DNA of 64,000 nt from Algoriphagus sp. NG3 (GCF_034119865.1 NZ_CP139421.1:5434501-5498500); one strand, 5' to 3'; counted from the first letter of the stretch, positions 42,671-52,481 are shown. The notes: generated by a model not told the origin, from the sequence alone. Translations and numbers: made by a program.

Positions 42671-44035
42671 TTTTTCGGCTGTCAATACATTACATCGATC
42701 ATAGGCAGCGTCTAAATCTATGAAAATATCCTCTTTGGCTGTGATAAACCAGCTACTCAGAATCTCTTCTTCCTTTTTTCGAAGTGTAGCCGCCTTTAAC
42801 TTTTCGTAGTCATCTTCCATATTTGCCCTGTGGGCAGGATATTTAGCCTTATAGTATAGGACGCGTACTTTCTTTCCTTCTCTGGGATCATCATATTGCA
42901 TAGGCTTAGTGATATCTCCTACCTGCATGGTATCTATCATAAAGAAGAGAAGAGGGTCTTCCAACGTCCGCAAGGAAAGCCTGTTGGAATTAGTGGCAGG
43001 ATCGGTAAAGTAGCCACCATTGTCTGAGGTGTTTCTATCATCGGAGAAATCTTTAGCAGCTTTGGCAAAGTCCATTCTTCCTGCCAGAATTTCAGTCCTT
43101 AGACTATCCAGCAAGCGTTCTGAGCTTTTTATATCTGCCTCAGTAGCCTTTGGGGAAATAAGAATGTGTCTAGTATTATAAGTAGTGCCTTTCTTTTCTA
43201 ATAGCTGGATGAGGTGAAAGCCATAATCAGACTCTACCGGGTCGGAGATTTCTCCTTGTCTCAATGCCAATGCAGCTCCTTCATACTGAGGGACCATTTG
43301 CCCTTTTGAAGAAAAGCCTAGATTACCTCCATTAGACGCAGAGCCTGGATCCTCTGAATACCTCTTTGCCAGTTCTGCAAAATCAGCTTTGCCTTCACCA
43401 ATGTCTTTTTTGAACTGAACCATCTGGTCATAGACGTCCTGCTTGGTCTGCGGATTCACTTTAGGTTTAAGTACGATTTGCCCCACTGTGGCCTCCGAAG
43501 TGAAGAGGGGTAGGGAATCCGTAGGTATGCTTTTGAAAAACTGTCTCACATCATTGGGGGAGACTGTTAATCCTTCAGTGATCTGACTCCGCATTCGCTG
43601 TACGATCAGTTGTTCCCGGATAACATCTTCAATTTCTGCCTTAAGCTGATCAGAGGTTTTTCCATAGGCCTCTACTAGTGTATTCTCATCTCCTCCAAAC
43701 TGCTGCATCACCATGCTGAAACGCTGCTCCGTCTGAAGCATGACTTCTGCGTCAGTCACTATTACGGAATCCACCTCCGCTTTAGCTACCATCAGCTTGT
43801 TGATCATCAGAGATTCAAAAACCTGGCATCGGGTCGGGGCCACCTGACCTTGGTAATTTTGGGAGACAGCCTCCAAGTATGCTTTCTGCACATCCGACTC
43901 AAGCAAGATGTAGTTATCCACCTTAGCCACTATTTTATCAAGAACCTGGCCTGTAGGAGTGTCTTCTTGGGCAAATGTTGCTGTGATCAGCACACTGGTG
44001 AGTAGAGTTAATGTAAGTCGTTTTAGCAATTTCAT
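42668..44035 (-). CDS. SurA-like periplasmic peptidyl-prolyl isomerase
   Basis: Periplasmic chaperone/isomerase of 455 residues for outer-membrane proteins. Signal peptide MKLLKRLTLTLLTSVLITATFA, an N-terminal SurA-type helical region (about 25-165; VDNYILLESDVQKAYLEAV), then two parvulin domains (about 170-275 and 280-380). Typical parvulin pieces are FAELAKRYSEDPGSASNGGN and YGFHLIQLLEKKG. It follows the second PPIase gene by 52 bases. Confidence 0.92.
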   Translation of the reverse strand: MKLLKRLTLTLLTSVLITATFAQEDTPTGQVLDKIVAKVDNYILLESDVQKAYLEAVSQNYQGQVAPTRCQVFESLMINKLMVAKAEVDSVIVTDAEVMLQTEQRFSMVMQQFGGDENTLVEAYGKTSDQLKAEIEDVIREQLIVQRMRSQITEGLTVSPNDVRQFFKSIPTDSLPLFTSEATVGQIVLKPKVNPQTKQDVYDQMVQFKKDIGEGKADFAELAKRYSEDPGSASNGGNLGFSSKGQMVPQYEGAALALRQGEISDPVESDYGFHLIQLLEKKGTTYNTRHILISPKATEADIKSSERLLDSLRTEILAGRMDFAKAAKDFSDDRNTSDNGGYFTDPATNSNRLSLRTLEDPLLFFMIDTMQVGDITKPMQYDDPREGKKVRVLYYKAKYPAHRANMEDDYEKLKAATLRKKEEEILSSWFITAKEDIFIDLDAAYDRCNVLTAEK

Positions 44036-44087
44036 GGGTGTTTATCCGTCAAGAAGTAAAGGGACGGTATTCGTTTTAACAGGTAAC

Positions 44088-46085
44088 TTATTGATTCAAA
44101 GCTATAAAGGTTTCTTCCTTCGCCTTAGGGTTTATCTTGATTGGGTATTTTTTCCGTAAGGATTCTACCAGGGTTTTGTCCAAGGATTCCTGGTAGTCCC
44201 TAATCACCACTCCCCGCGTTTCGTTAAATTTCTTGGGCTCTGGGCCACTCTTGTCCCCAAGGACAAGAAGGTGCAAATGCCCGTTCACTTCCAGCTCCTG
44301 ATATTCGGCATTTAGATCTGCTTTTGATAGGACAGGATGTTCTTCATATTCTATATTTCCTGATTCGGTTTGGAAAGCTAAAGGTTTCGTGTTTTCATAA
44401 CTATTTTCAAATGTCTCAATCAATTCCTGGGAAAATGGGCTGGATTGAAGTTGTTTCCTTGCTGTTTCTAATTGAGTCATGTCAAGAACCTTTATGATGT
44501 AGGCACTGACTCTACTCTTCCACTGGTAATTTTGAATGTTTTGCTCATAAAAATCTCTTTGTGCTATGGAATCGAGCAGGCCTTTTTGCCAGACTTGTTC
44601 ATTCATGAGGGAGAATAGTAGAATGCCGTCTCTATATTCTTTCAAGAGCATACGGTATTCTTTGTTGTTTGCCTGCAAATCGGCTTCTTCGGCATGATTG
44701 AGCTCCTCTGCTGCGAACCGTTCATACCAGGTTTCGAAAATGTCCCCATTGTTTGTAAGGGTAATCTCCTCCTCTTCCATAAAGCCAAGCAGGTCTTTCA
44801 TGACGTAGCTTTTACCCTGGAGAGAGAAGAGCTGGTCGTTTGCCAGGTCTTTTTCAGCAGCTTCCTGCAGCCAGGCGCTCTTGCTTGTTGCTTTTACTTC
44901 CGAACTTATTTTGGCAATGTTTGCCTCGTTTTCTTTGAAAGCATAGCGGGATTTCTGAATCGCCATCACTTGGGACTGGATCATAGTGGAGCGGGAATCT
45001 TTCAGAATCCTGGATCTAATGTTGTCTTCCATAGCTTCGAAGCTGTCCACGGGCTTCTTGTCCTCAAGCCTGAGTATATGATAGCCATATCGGGTCTTAA
45101 CAGGCGGAGAGACTTCCCCGATTTCTGACAAGGAAAATGCGGCCATTTCGAACTCGGGAATCATAGATCCAATGCTAAACCAAGGTAGGGTTCCGCCTTT
45201 TTTACTACTGGAAGGATCCTCAGAGTAGTTTTTTACAATGTCCTCCCATATGGTGTTTTCTTTCTGGATTTCTTTGTAGATATCAGCGACTTTTCGCTTT
45301 GCCAAATCGTCTGAATCAGGAGCCTGCTCATCTATTCTGACGAGTATATGTGATACTTTCACCTGCCCTGGATTGGGTTGACGGTCTTTTACCTTGATGA
45401 TATGGTATCCAAAATTCGTCAATACGGGTGAAGAAACCTGTCCAGGCTGGAGGGAATAAGCCGCATCCTCGAACGGTTGTACCATCTGGAGCGCTGTGAA
45501 AAAGCCCAAATCCCCTTTGTTTACCTGAGCGGAAGGGTCATCGGAATATTCCAGCGCCAATTCGTTTATATCTCCTCCATTTTTGATCTCATCTTCTAGT
45601 TTTAAGGCCATGCGAAGAACAATTAGACTGTCTTCCTTGGAGGCATTGGGAGGAAATTGCAGAAGAATATGGCTGGCGCGTATGATTTCCTGCATTCTGG
45701 AATAGGCTTTTCTAAGTTCGCCTTCTTCTAGGGAATTGCGGATTAGAAAAGGTGCCTTCAGCGTCTCTCGGAAGGACTCGAATTCACGGTTGAATTCTTC
45801 CGTCTCGGCGAGCCCAAGTGCTTCGGCTTCTCTCACCTTTAGTTTATAATTCACGAAGAGATCGAGATTTTCGTCAAACTCCTCTCGGGACATACCGGGT
45901 GTTCCGGGCTCGGATTTTTTTCCTTTAGAAAGCAGGTATATCAGCTCATCCTTATCCACGGCCTTGCCCCCAATGGTCAATAAAGGATCTTGCTGCTGCG
46001 GTGCCTGAATGGTCTTTGCAGTCAGGGAAGACTCGAATGCCAGGAGGATGAAGAATATATATGCCGAAATTGTTCGGTTTATCAT
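44088..46085 (-). CDS. Large double-parvulin peptidyl-prolyl isomerase
   Basis: Exported 665-residue protein with a signal peptide (MINRTISAYIFFILLAFESS), an N-terminal helical region, two parvulin domains (about 130-225 and 240-335; ALEYSDDPSAQVNKGDLGFF, NYSEDPSSSKKGGTLPWFS) and a long C-terminal region of unknown fold (about 345-665). Start ATG at 46083-46085; the frame opens nine codons earlier without a better signal. Likely a folding factor for large envelope or type IX-secreted proteins, working with the SurA-like neighbour. Confidence 0.9.
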   Translation of the reverse strand: MINRTISAYIFFILLAFESSLTAKTIQAPQQQDPLLTIGGKAVDKDELIYLLSKGKKSEPGTPGMSREEFDENLDLFVNYKLKVREAEALGLAETEEFNREFESFRETLKAPFLIRNSLEEGELRKAYSRMQEIIRASHILLQFPPNASKEDSLIVLRMALKLEDEIKNGGDINELALEYSDDPSAQVNKGDLGFFTALQMVQPFEDAAYSLQPGQVSSPVLTNFGYHIIKVKDRQPNPGQVKVSHILVRIDEQAPDSDDLAKRKVADIYKEIQKENTIWEDIVKNYSEDPSSSKKGGTLPWFSIGSMIPEFEMAAFSLSEIGEVSPPVKTRYGYHILRLEDKKPVDSFEAMEDNIRSRILKDSRSTMIQSQVMAIQKSRYAFKENEANIAKISSEVKATSKSAWLQEAAEKDLANDQLFSLQGKSYVMKDLLGFMEEEEITLTNNGDIFETWYERFAAEELNHAEEADLQANNKEYRMLLKEYRDGILLFSLMNEQVWQKGLLDSIAQRDFYEQNIQNYQWKSRVSAYIIKVLDMTQLETARKQLQSSPFSQELIETFENSYENTKPLAFQTESGNIEYEEHPVLSKADLNAEYQELEVNGHLHLLVLGDKSGPEPKKFNETRGVVIRDYQESLDKTLVESLRKKYPIKINPKAKEETFIALNQ

Positions 46086-46172
46086 GTGTGAAATGGCAGA
46101 ATTGGAATGCAATTTTACAAATTTATTAGGATTTCAAGCCAAAAGTCCCGAATACTAAGGTTTTAACATGAA

Positions 46173-46586
46173 TTAGGATTGAAACCACTTGATGAGTCGG
46201 CAGGTGTTTTTGCCTTCGCTTGATTCAAACTCGATTTCATCCATAATCTTCTTGACCAAAATTATGCCTAAACCTCCTTTTCGCTTTTCTCCTTTTACTT
46301 TATTAAGATCCGGCACCTCATAGTCAAGCATATTGAATGCCTTCCCTTCATCGGTTATTTCAAAAATCAATTTTCCTGGATTTTGTTTGATGTTCAGTAC
46401 AATATAATCCAGTGCATTACACTTATGTGAATGGATTATCAGATTGGCGCATACCTCTTCCACGGCCAGGGTGATCTGAAGCTGGTCTATTTCAGACAGG
46501 CGGAAGTCTTTCAGGCTTTCTTTCAAAAAGACCCGTAGATCAGACAACGCTGTCGTTTGACACGATATTTTCATCTGATGTTTCAT
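46173..46586 (-). CDS. RsbW-like anti-sigma serine kinase
   Basis: GHKL-fold ATPase, 137 residues. The N box is LAVEEVCANLIIHSHK, the G1 box ITDEGKAFN, and the G2 box KGGLGIILVKKIMDEIEF. In partner switching such kinases bind and inhibit a sigma factor or other target and phosphorylate an RsbV-type antagonist. The RsbV gene ends 1 base upstream, so they are co-translated. The cognate target is not encoded nearby. Confidence 0.9.
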   Translation of the reverse strand: MKHQMKISCQTTALSDLRVFLKESLKDFRLSEIDQLQITLAVEEVCANLIIHSHKCNALDYIVLNIKQNPGKLIFEITDEGKAFNMLDYEVPDLNKVKGEKRKGGLGIILVKKIMDEIEFESSEGKNTCRLIKWFQS

Positions 46587-46587
46587 T

Positions 46588-46920
46588 TCAGCTAAGCAGG
46601 GCTGATTCTTTGTCAGGATAAATATGCATGAGTTGGTCTAAGCCGAGGATTTTAAAAACCTCGAAGACCCTTTCGGAAAGGGAGTAGATTTTCAACCCGA
46701 TGTTTTTTTCCTGAAAATCTTCCAAGTAAGACATAAACACCCCTAGCCCTGCAGAAGAAATATATTCCAGACCTGCGGCATCTACTAAAATAGCTTTGCT
46801 TCCATCATTGACAAGATTAGTGATCGCCTCATCTAATATTACCGAGTTACTGGCATCTACTTCACCGCTCAATAGCAATATGTCATAGCCGTTTTCTTTC
46901 TGGATTTCTATTGTTAGCAT
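46588..46920 (-). CDS. RsbV-like STAS-domain anti-sigma factor antagonist
   Basis: A 110-residue STAS protein. The phospho-acceptor segment is AAGLEYISSAGLGVFMSYL, with a serine at the usual switch position in the SSAG sequence. When unphosphorylated, such proteins sequester the RsbW kinase. It is flanked by the kinase and by the phosphatase gene 21 bases upstream. Confidence 0.93.
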   Translation of the reverse strand: MLTIEIQKENGYDILLLSGEVDASNSVILDEAITNLVNDGSKAILVDAAGLEYISSAGLGVFMSYLEDFQEKNIGLKIYSLSERVFEVFKILGLDQLMHIYPDKESALLS

Positions 46921-46941
46921 TTGTTTAGCTTCTTTATCTTT

Positions 46942-49002
46942 TTAAGTGAATTTCACCACCATCATAGAATAATCATCATCGATCAGCCTGTCTCTACCTA
47001 CAAATTCATGAAGAGAATCGATGACTTTTGCCTGAATATCCCGGGGGGAAAGGTCGTGATAGACTTCTAATAAGGTTCTCATTCGTTCATATCCGAATTG
47101 ATCGGATTTTTCATTCTTTGCTTCCACTATACCATCTGTGAATAAGACTAATACATCGCCTGTCTGATAGGTGAATGTCTTTTCCACAACGTGATTTTCA
47201 TATTGCATGTTTCTTAAAATCCCTAAACCTAGTCCGTCGATCTCCAGATAGGAGGATGTGTTCTGTTTTTTGTTGTGGAAAAGAGTAGGGACATGACCTG
47301 CACGTGAATGACAGATGTTTTGTTTTGCGGTGTCAATAATAAATATGGATGCAGTGATGAAGTGGTTCCGCTCCAGGCATTTGCTTAGCGCTGAATTGGC
47401 CTTAACCATGAAATCAGAGGGGCTGAGGTTTAGCTGGATCAGACTCTGGAATATCCCCTTCATCTGGGACATATGAAAAGCTGCCGATGTTCCTTTTCCG
47501 GATACATCTCCAATAATCAGCACAAACCTATCCTCATCTAGCTGAAAGGTGTCATAGTAATCTCCCCCTACTTCATCCGCAGCATTGGAAAATGCACAGA
47601 TATCAAAAGCTTGATTATGATCTAGCTGGGTGGGAAGTAATGATTTTTGGACACGCTGGGCAATTTTAAGCTCTTCCTGGTAACGTTCGTTCAGGATGGC
47701 CTGATTAAGCAAACGGTGGTTTTCTACTGCTATACAAGCTTGCCTCCCAAACGTGCTGATGATGTTGAGCATTTCTTTGTTGAATCCATCACGTACCTCC
47801 TTACAAAGCACCATTTTGCCGATTACTGCTTTGTTTATGACCAATGCGACGAGAAGAACCGATTCATATTTAGGATGGTCGATCCTTATTTGGATAGGAC
47901 TAAGTGTGTCCGGACGTTTTTCACTTACCCACTCCTGGGCAGTCTTCTGCTTTTTCACCAGTTCAGTGATCTCCTCCCTGGTTTTTTGATCGATAAATCT
48001 CTCTTTAAAACATCCATTTGAAGAATCAGAACTGGACATTTCGAGCCACGCAGCATCGGCATAGGCCGCACTCATACACGAATCCATCAGTATATCCAGC
48101 ACCTGCTCCTCATTTTCTTCTGGCTGAATAGATTGGCTCAGACGTTGGAAATTGATGGCTTCTGTGAGTTTTTGTTCAAACACAGAGGATGTAGGGAGAT
48201 TGAATAAGGTGACCAGAAAGCTTAGGACAGCATAAATCAGCACAAACCAAAACAGTGAAATCAGGAATAGGTTCCAGGTAAGGTTTACTGGGTATTCGTA
48301 GTCTCTCTCCCCTGAGAAGGTGTACCATAAAAAATATCCGATCGTTAGAATTATGATAGCCAAAAAAAGAAGAGACTTCCATTTTTCCTTAAAGGTCAGG
48401 TAGGGGATCCATTTTAAGTTTGTGGAAATGATCACAGCCAATATCCCCAACAGAACTAACCCAAAGAAGAAGCTGTATTCGTTTGCCCCTCTGTCAAAAA
48501 AGACCAAGAACATAGCCACCAGCATGGCGATTTCGTACGCCTGCCATTGTTTTACCACCCGTTTGGTTTTCTGATAAAGAATAAGGTGCTGCCAAAGGAG
48601 AGATGTGGAAATCAGAAAAACTGTCACCAACCCAAATCTCACATGATAGAAAAACGTTCTCAGGAAAGGTTCTGTGGCCAGCTTGCTTTCTCCTAGGGAG
48701 CTATAAAACAATTCTATAATCAGGTAAACCCCAACTGCGAATATTCCAGTGGATGCTCCGCGCCATATGAGATTGAGAAAGTCGCCTTGTGTGCTTTTGG
48801 TGATAGAGTACTTGTAAAAGCTATAGACTGTAATGAAAAAAAGTGTCTGCAAAATCCATATAAACTCGACGCCAATACCGGAGTCCATCTGGTTGAGAAT
48901 CCCTACAAGCCTCACCAGATTCACAAACAGCAGTGCCAGCCATACCAATATGGCTAGTAGAAGGCTTAGTTTTCCGATATGGATCTGTGGTAGTTTGATC
49001 AT
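46942..49002 (-). CDS. Membrane RsbU/SpoIIE-type PP2C phosphatase with GAF domain
   Basis: A 686-residue sensor phosphatase: about seven membrane segments (10-275), a GAF-like domain (about 285-430) and a C-terminal PP2C/SpoIIE domain (about 460-686) with DEVGGDYYDTFQLDEDRFVL, IGDVSGKGTSAAFHMSQMKG and VLFTDGIVEAKN, which hold the metal-binding aspartates. It is expected to dephosphorylate the downstream RsbV-like protein in response to a membrane or GAF-ligand signal. Confidence 0.92.
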   Translation of the reverse strand: MIKLPQIHIGKLSLLLAILVWLALLFVNLVRLVGILNQMDSGIGVEFIWILQTLFFITVYSFYKYSITKSTQGDFLNLIWRGASTGIFAVGVYLIIELFYSSLGESKLATEPFLRTFFYHVRFGLVTVFLISTSLLWQHLILYQKTKRVVKQWQAYEIAMLVAMFLVFFDRGANEYSFFFGLVLLGILAVIISTNLKWIPYLTFKEKWKSLLFLAIIILTIGYFLWYTFSGERDYEYPVNLTWNLFLISLFWFVLIYAVLSFLVTLFNLPTSSVFEQKLTEAINFQRLSQSIQPEENEEQVLDILMDSCMSAAYADAAWLEMSSSDSSNGCFKERFIDQKTREEITELVKKQKTAQEWVSEKRPDTLSPIQIRIDHPKYESVLLVALVINKAVIGKMVLCKEVRDGFNKEMLNIISTFGRQACIAVENHRLLNQAILNERYQEELKIAQRVQKSLLPTQLDHNQAFDICAFSNAADEVGGDYYDTFQLDEDRFVLIIGDVSGKGTSAAFHMSQMKGIFQSLIQLNLSPSDFMVKANSALSKCLERNHFITASIFIIDTAKQNICHSRAGHVPTLFHNKKQNTSSYLEIDGLGLGILRNMQYENHVVEKTFTYQTGDVLVLFTDGIVEAKNEKSDQFGYERMRTLLEVYHDLSPRDIQAKVIDSLHEFVGRDRLIDDDYSMMVVKFT

Positions 49003-49118
49003 GGATGTGCGACCACAATAATACTCATTCGTATTGGAAAATTGTGAATGTGTAAGGGGATCAGAATTACCTTGATGTTAAAAAGTGTAAATTGAGACTT
49101 GACAACTGTTCTGAACAG

Positions 49119-49430
49119 CTATAAACACACCAGGTCGTCAATTACCCCATGGCCATATTTCTGCTCTATCAGGGTGAGTACTTTGCTTTTGTTCATCAGC
49201 AACTCCTTTTTAATGGGTCCCGAACTTAGTTTTACTATAAGTTTTTTGTCCCGGATAAAAACCGAGGAGGTTCTGTCCGCTATGGTCTTGCCTACCAAAT
49301 CTGGCCAATCGTGGACCAGGGATTTTTCTCTGAATTTGCCTTCCAGCCTATAGGCTTTGAGTAGGTCATTGAAGGCCGACTCAAGAGGAGCCACTTCCTT
49401 TTTTCTGCTGAAATATCCGTCCTTACTCAT
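49119..49430 (-). CDS. DUF721 (DciA-like) protein
   Basis: A 103-residue protein of DUF721, the family that includes DciA, a loader/partner of the DnaB helicase. The segments PLESAFNDLLKAYRLEGKF and VHDWPDLVGKTIADRTSSV are characteristic, and the core ends with a strand-rich LIVKLSSGPIKKEL. In many Bacteroidota the gene lies beside recF, but not here. The 177 bases upstream to hemW show no gene. Confidence 0.88.
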   Translation of the reverse strand: MSKDGYFSRKKEVAPLESAFNDLLKAYRLEGKFREKSLVHDWPDLVGKTIADRTSSVFIRDKKLIVKLSSGPIKKELLMNKSKVLTLIEQKYGHGVIDDLVCL

Positions 49431-49607
49431 AAGTTGTTAGAAATATTATAATACTATCGATCCTTGTCTAATGCATGCAGGGCTCTCTGTGTGAGATAGA
49501 TAAGAGCCTGTCCCTGCCTACAAGGCCAGGAGCGACACTCATTAAGATGATTACTTGTCCCATGCCAGAAGCTAGGCAAGGAGGGCTGTCGAAAGGCAAC
49601 TTAGTAA

Positions 49608-50729
49608 TCAAATGAAAAGTGCGGCGGCTATGCTATCGGCCAATAGTTTTCCTCTTTTGCTCAAAGATAGGTTTTTATCCTTCCATATGAGCCATCCTTC
49701 TGCCTCCATTTGTCTCAAGACTGCCTGACGGGAGCGCAAAAGATCCTGACCAAAATCCCTTCGTATCACTTCAAAATCAATTCCCCAAATAGTTCTCAAG
49801 CCGGTAAGGATATATTCGTTTAGTCTTTCTTCCTCAGACAGGTTGTCCACTATGAAGGGGGTGGTTTCCTCTTCAAGGGTTTTTAGGTATCGGGAATTAT
49901 TGGAGGGGTTGGCCCCCCTGTTCTTTCCATCAAAAGAATGTGCACTAGGCCCTGCTCCCAGATAAGGAATACCCTGCCAGTAATTTCTGTTGTGCAAGGC
50001 AAATTGATCGGGTTTGCCAAAATTGGACACTTCATATTGTATGTAACCCGCACGGGAACTTTCCTCTTGGAGGATTTCGAATTGCTCTGCCACAAAATCC
50101 TCGTCTGCTGGGGTGAACTTCCCGTTTTTACTCCACTTGCCAAGTGCGGTGTTGGCCTCTACTGTCAGCGCATAGCTTGAAATATGCCCTGGATTCTGGG
50201 CTATGGCTGTAGCCAAATCTCTTTTCCATAGCTCATGATTGGGCTGGGGAAACCCATAGATCAGATCTATACTGAATTTTTCAAAACCTACTTTCCTTGC
50301 TTTTTCTATCGCTGATTTGGATTCTTCTGCGGTGTGCGCCCTGTTGTAGAATTTCAGAACCTGTTCGTCAAAACTTTGAATTCCCAGGCTCAGGCGGTCT
50401 ACTCCCAGGTATTTCCAGGTAGCCAGCTTTTCTGAGCTGAGATCATCTGGATTGGCCTCCAGTGTTACTTCCTCCCAGCCGGAGTTATAGGTTTTGGCGA
50501 TTTGCCCAAGGATCATTTCAATGAGCTCTGCAGATAACAGCGAGGGAGTCCCTCCTCCAAAATATACAGTTTTGATGTCTTGGCCCCGTAGGTAATCCTT
50601 GCGTAGTTCCAGTTCACGGCAGATCATCTCTGCCATACGGTTCATGCCGTCAAGATTGGTGCTGAAATGAAAATCGCAATAATGGCAGGCTTGCCTGCAA
50701 AAAGGAATGTGTATGTATATGCCCGCCAA
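49608..50729 (-). CDS. hemW: HemW, radical SAM heme chaperone
   Basis: Radical SAM protein related to HemN; HemW inserts heme into respiratory proteins. The 373-residue product starts AGIYIHIPFCRQACHYCDFH, with the CxxxCxxC iron-sulfur motif and the F residue that replaces the fourth HemN cysteine pattern. Also seen: TVYFGGGTPSLL and LSLGIQSFDEQVLKFYNRAH. The TTG at 50727-50729 is preferred over an ATG at 50801 because a TATATTTG promoter box lies between them and because family members start right before the AGIYIHIPFC motif. Confidence 0.93.
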   Translation of the reverse strand: MAGIYIHIPFCRQACHYCDFHFSTNLDGMNRMAEMICRELELRKDYLRGQDIKTVYFGGGTPSLLSAELIEMILGQIAKTYNSGWEEVTLEANPDDLSSEKLATWKYLGVDRLSLGIQSFDEQVLKFYNRAHTAEESKSAIEKARKVGFEKFSIDLIYGFPQPNHELWKRDLATAIAQNPGHISSYALTVEANTALGKWSKNGKFTPADEDFVAEQFEILQEESSRAGYIQYEVSNFGKPDQFALHNRNYWQGIPYLGAGPSAHSFDGKNRGANPSNNSRYLKTLEEETTPFIVDNLSEEERLNEYILTGLRTIWGIDFEVIRRDFGQDLLRSRQAVLRQMEAEGWLIWKDKNLSLSKRGKLLADSIAAALFI

Positions 50730-50740
50730 CTTGAATTCTA

Positions 50741-50756
50741 TTAATTTGCAAATATA
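50741..50756. promoter_or_regulatory. Compact bidirectional promoter between hemW and the TamA-like gene
   Basis: The minus strand reads TATATTTG (50756-50749), an exact -7 match for hemW. The plus strand reads TTAATTTG (50741-50748), a one-mismatch match for the TamA-like gene. The two boxes abut back to back in a 46-base gap between starts. Confidence 0.55.
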
Positions 50757-50775
50757 ACCAATCCCAGCTAGCCCA

Positions 50776-52479
50776 TTGAAGACCTTCTTTTTGGCGTTCA
50801 TCTTTTTTTTTCTTTCTGGTGGGCTTTTTTGCCATGCTCAAGAGGTGTTTTGGGTGAAATGGACCAGCGATTCTCCACAGCAATCGTATGATTGGGAAGC
50901 TTTTTTGACCTCCCAGGCAGGGGCGGAGTATCTGGATTCCATGCAGCGTTCACTTCATGATGAGGGGTACCTGAGCCCGGTGATAGAGAGAATGGAGATT
51001 TCAGCGGATTCGTTAGTAGTCAATGTAATTCTCGGAGAGCAATATTTTTGGGAATCGATTGCTGTAGGAAATGTGCCTGGAGAGCTCTCGCAAAAGGTGG
51101 ATCCAGTCACTTCACATTATATCTCTGGATTACGATGGATGCAAGGTATAATCAGGGAAGCAGAAAATAAGGGGTACCCTTTTGCTCAAATTAAACTTGA
51201 CAGTATCCAGCGGAAAGGAAATAAACTGACAGCCGTTGTTGATTTTGATCCTGGGCCGCTGATTTTATGGGATAGCCTAGTGGTGATTGGGGATACTAGA
51301 ACGCAGAATAAATTTATTCAGCAGATTACAGGAATACGCCCTGGATTGTCTTTTTCCCAAAAGCAGTTGGATGAGGCTGCCCGCTCCCTTAATAGATCTC
51401 CCTATTTCAGACAAGTGCAGCCCCCAATCGTCGATTTTAAGCTTAAAAAAGCCCAGCCTACGTTTACACTTCAAGATAGGAACACCAATGTGTTGGATGG
51501 GATCGTAGGATTGCTTCCGAATGAAAATGAGCCAGGAAAAATGCTGATCACAGGACAGTTGGATCTGGAACTGTATCATCTTGGAGGCCGTGGGAGAGAT
51601 GTGGCCCTTCATTGGCAGCGTTTGAATATAGGGACTCAGTCCTTGGATATTTCTGCAAAAGAGTCGTTTTTGTTTAGCTCTCCATTGGATCTGCGTATGG
51701 GGTTCAGCCTGCTCAAGCAGGACTCCACTTTCCTGACCAGATACTTCAGCATGGAATTTGGCTATCATCTGGGGCAGGATAGCTACCTGCGCTTTTTCAC
51801 CCGCAGACAAGCCAGTGATATTCTGGATACGGAGAGGTATGAGCATATCACCGCGCTGCCGGAAATAGCTGATTATCGCTGGAACCAATATGGCATTGGC
51901 GGCATGTGGAACAAGTTGGATAGCCCGTTTTTCCCTAGGAGGGGCTTTCTAGTAAATTGGGAATTCGCAGTTGGGAACAAAAAGATATTGGAGAATACCG
52001 GTTTTCCACCCGAGGTGTATGATGGGCTGGATATGAATAGCCCTCAATATGTGGCAAAGGGGGAAATTGAACAACATATTTTCATCAAAAGGGGCTGGGG
52101 TATGTGGTGGAGAGGAAGTGGGGGATTCACTCAAAATCAAAATCTGCTTATGAATGACCTTTTCCGTCTTGGAGGGCTGAAGAGCATAAGAGGATTCAAT
52201 GAAAACTTCTTTTTTGCTCGCGCTTATGGGTACCTAAGTATGGAACAGCGCCTTTTTTTTGGGGAAAACTCATTTCTCTTGATTTTTGCTGACTTGGGGA
52301 TTCTAGAAAACCCTTACTTTGCACCGTCGATAGACAAACCAGTTTCATTTGGAGCAGGGATCAATCTAGATACTGGAACCGGTATTTTTCGATTTATATA
52401 TGGGGTCGGAAAATCAAATGAACAACCTTTACAATTCTCCTATTCTAGGATACATTTTGGCTACTTGGCCAGATTTTGA
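50776..52479 (+). CDS. TamA/BamA-superfamily outer-membrane barrel protein
   Basis: Outer-membrane protein of 567 residues with a signal peptide (about 1-22), two or three POTRA-like modules (about 60-215; LHDEGYLSPVIERMEI, LNRSPYFRQVQPP) and a C-terminal 16-strand barrel. The barrel carries FRLGGLKSIRGFNENFF, the fold-6 motif of Omp85 proteins, and ends in the aromatic RIHFGYLARF. It is shorter than BamA and probably assists insertion or secretion of specific proteins. TTG start at 50776 in a compact region shared with hemW. Confidence 0.88.
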   Translation: MKTFFLAFIFFFLSGGLFCHAQEVFWVKWTSDSPQQSYDWEAFLTSQAGAEYLDSMQRSLHDEGYLSPVIERMEISADSLVVNVILGEQYFWESIAVGNVPGELSQKVDPVTSHYISGLRWMQGIIREAENKGYPFAQIKLDSIQRKGNKLTAVVDFDPGPLILWDSLVVIGDTRTQNKFIQQITGIRPGLSFSQKQLDEAARSLNRSPYFRQVQPPIVDFKLKKAQPTFTLQDRNTNVLDGIVGLLPNENEPGKMLITGQLDLELYHLGGRGRDVALHWQRLNIGTQSLDISAKESFLFSSPLDLRMGFSLLKQDSTFLTRYFSMEFGYHLGQDSYLRFFTRRQASDILDTERYEHITALPEIADYRWNQYGIGGMWNKLDSPFFPRRGFLVNWEFAVGNKKILENTGFPPEVYDGLDMNSPQYVAKGEIEQHIFIKRGWGMWWRGSGGFTQNQNLLMNDLFRLGGLKSIRGFNENFFFARAYGYLSMEQRLFFGENSFLLIFADLGILENPYFAPSIDKPVSFGAGINLDTGTGIFRFIYGVGKSNEQPLQFSYSRIHFGYLARF

Positions 52480-52481
52480 GT

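Noticed and set aside
49431..49607. Possible tRNA or small RNA upstream of the DUF721 gene
   Set aside because: No cloverleaf, T-loop or terminator pattern could be found on either strand.
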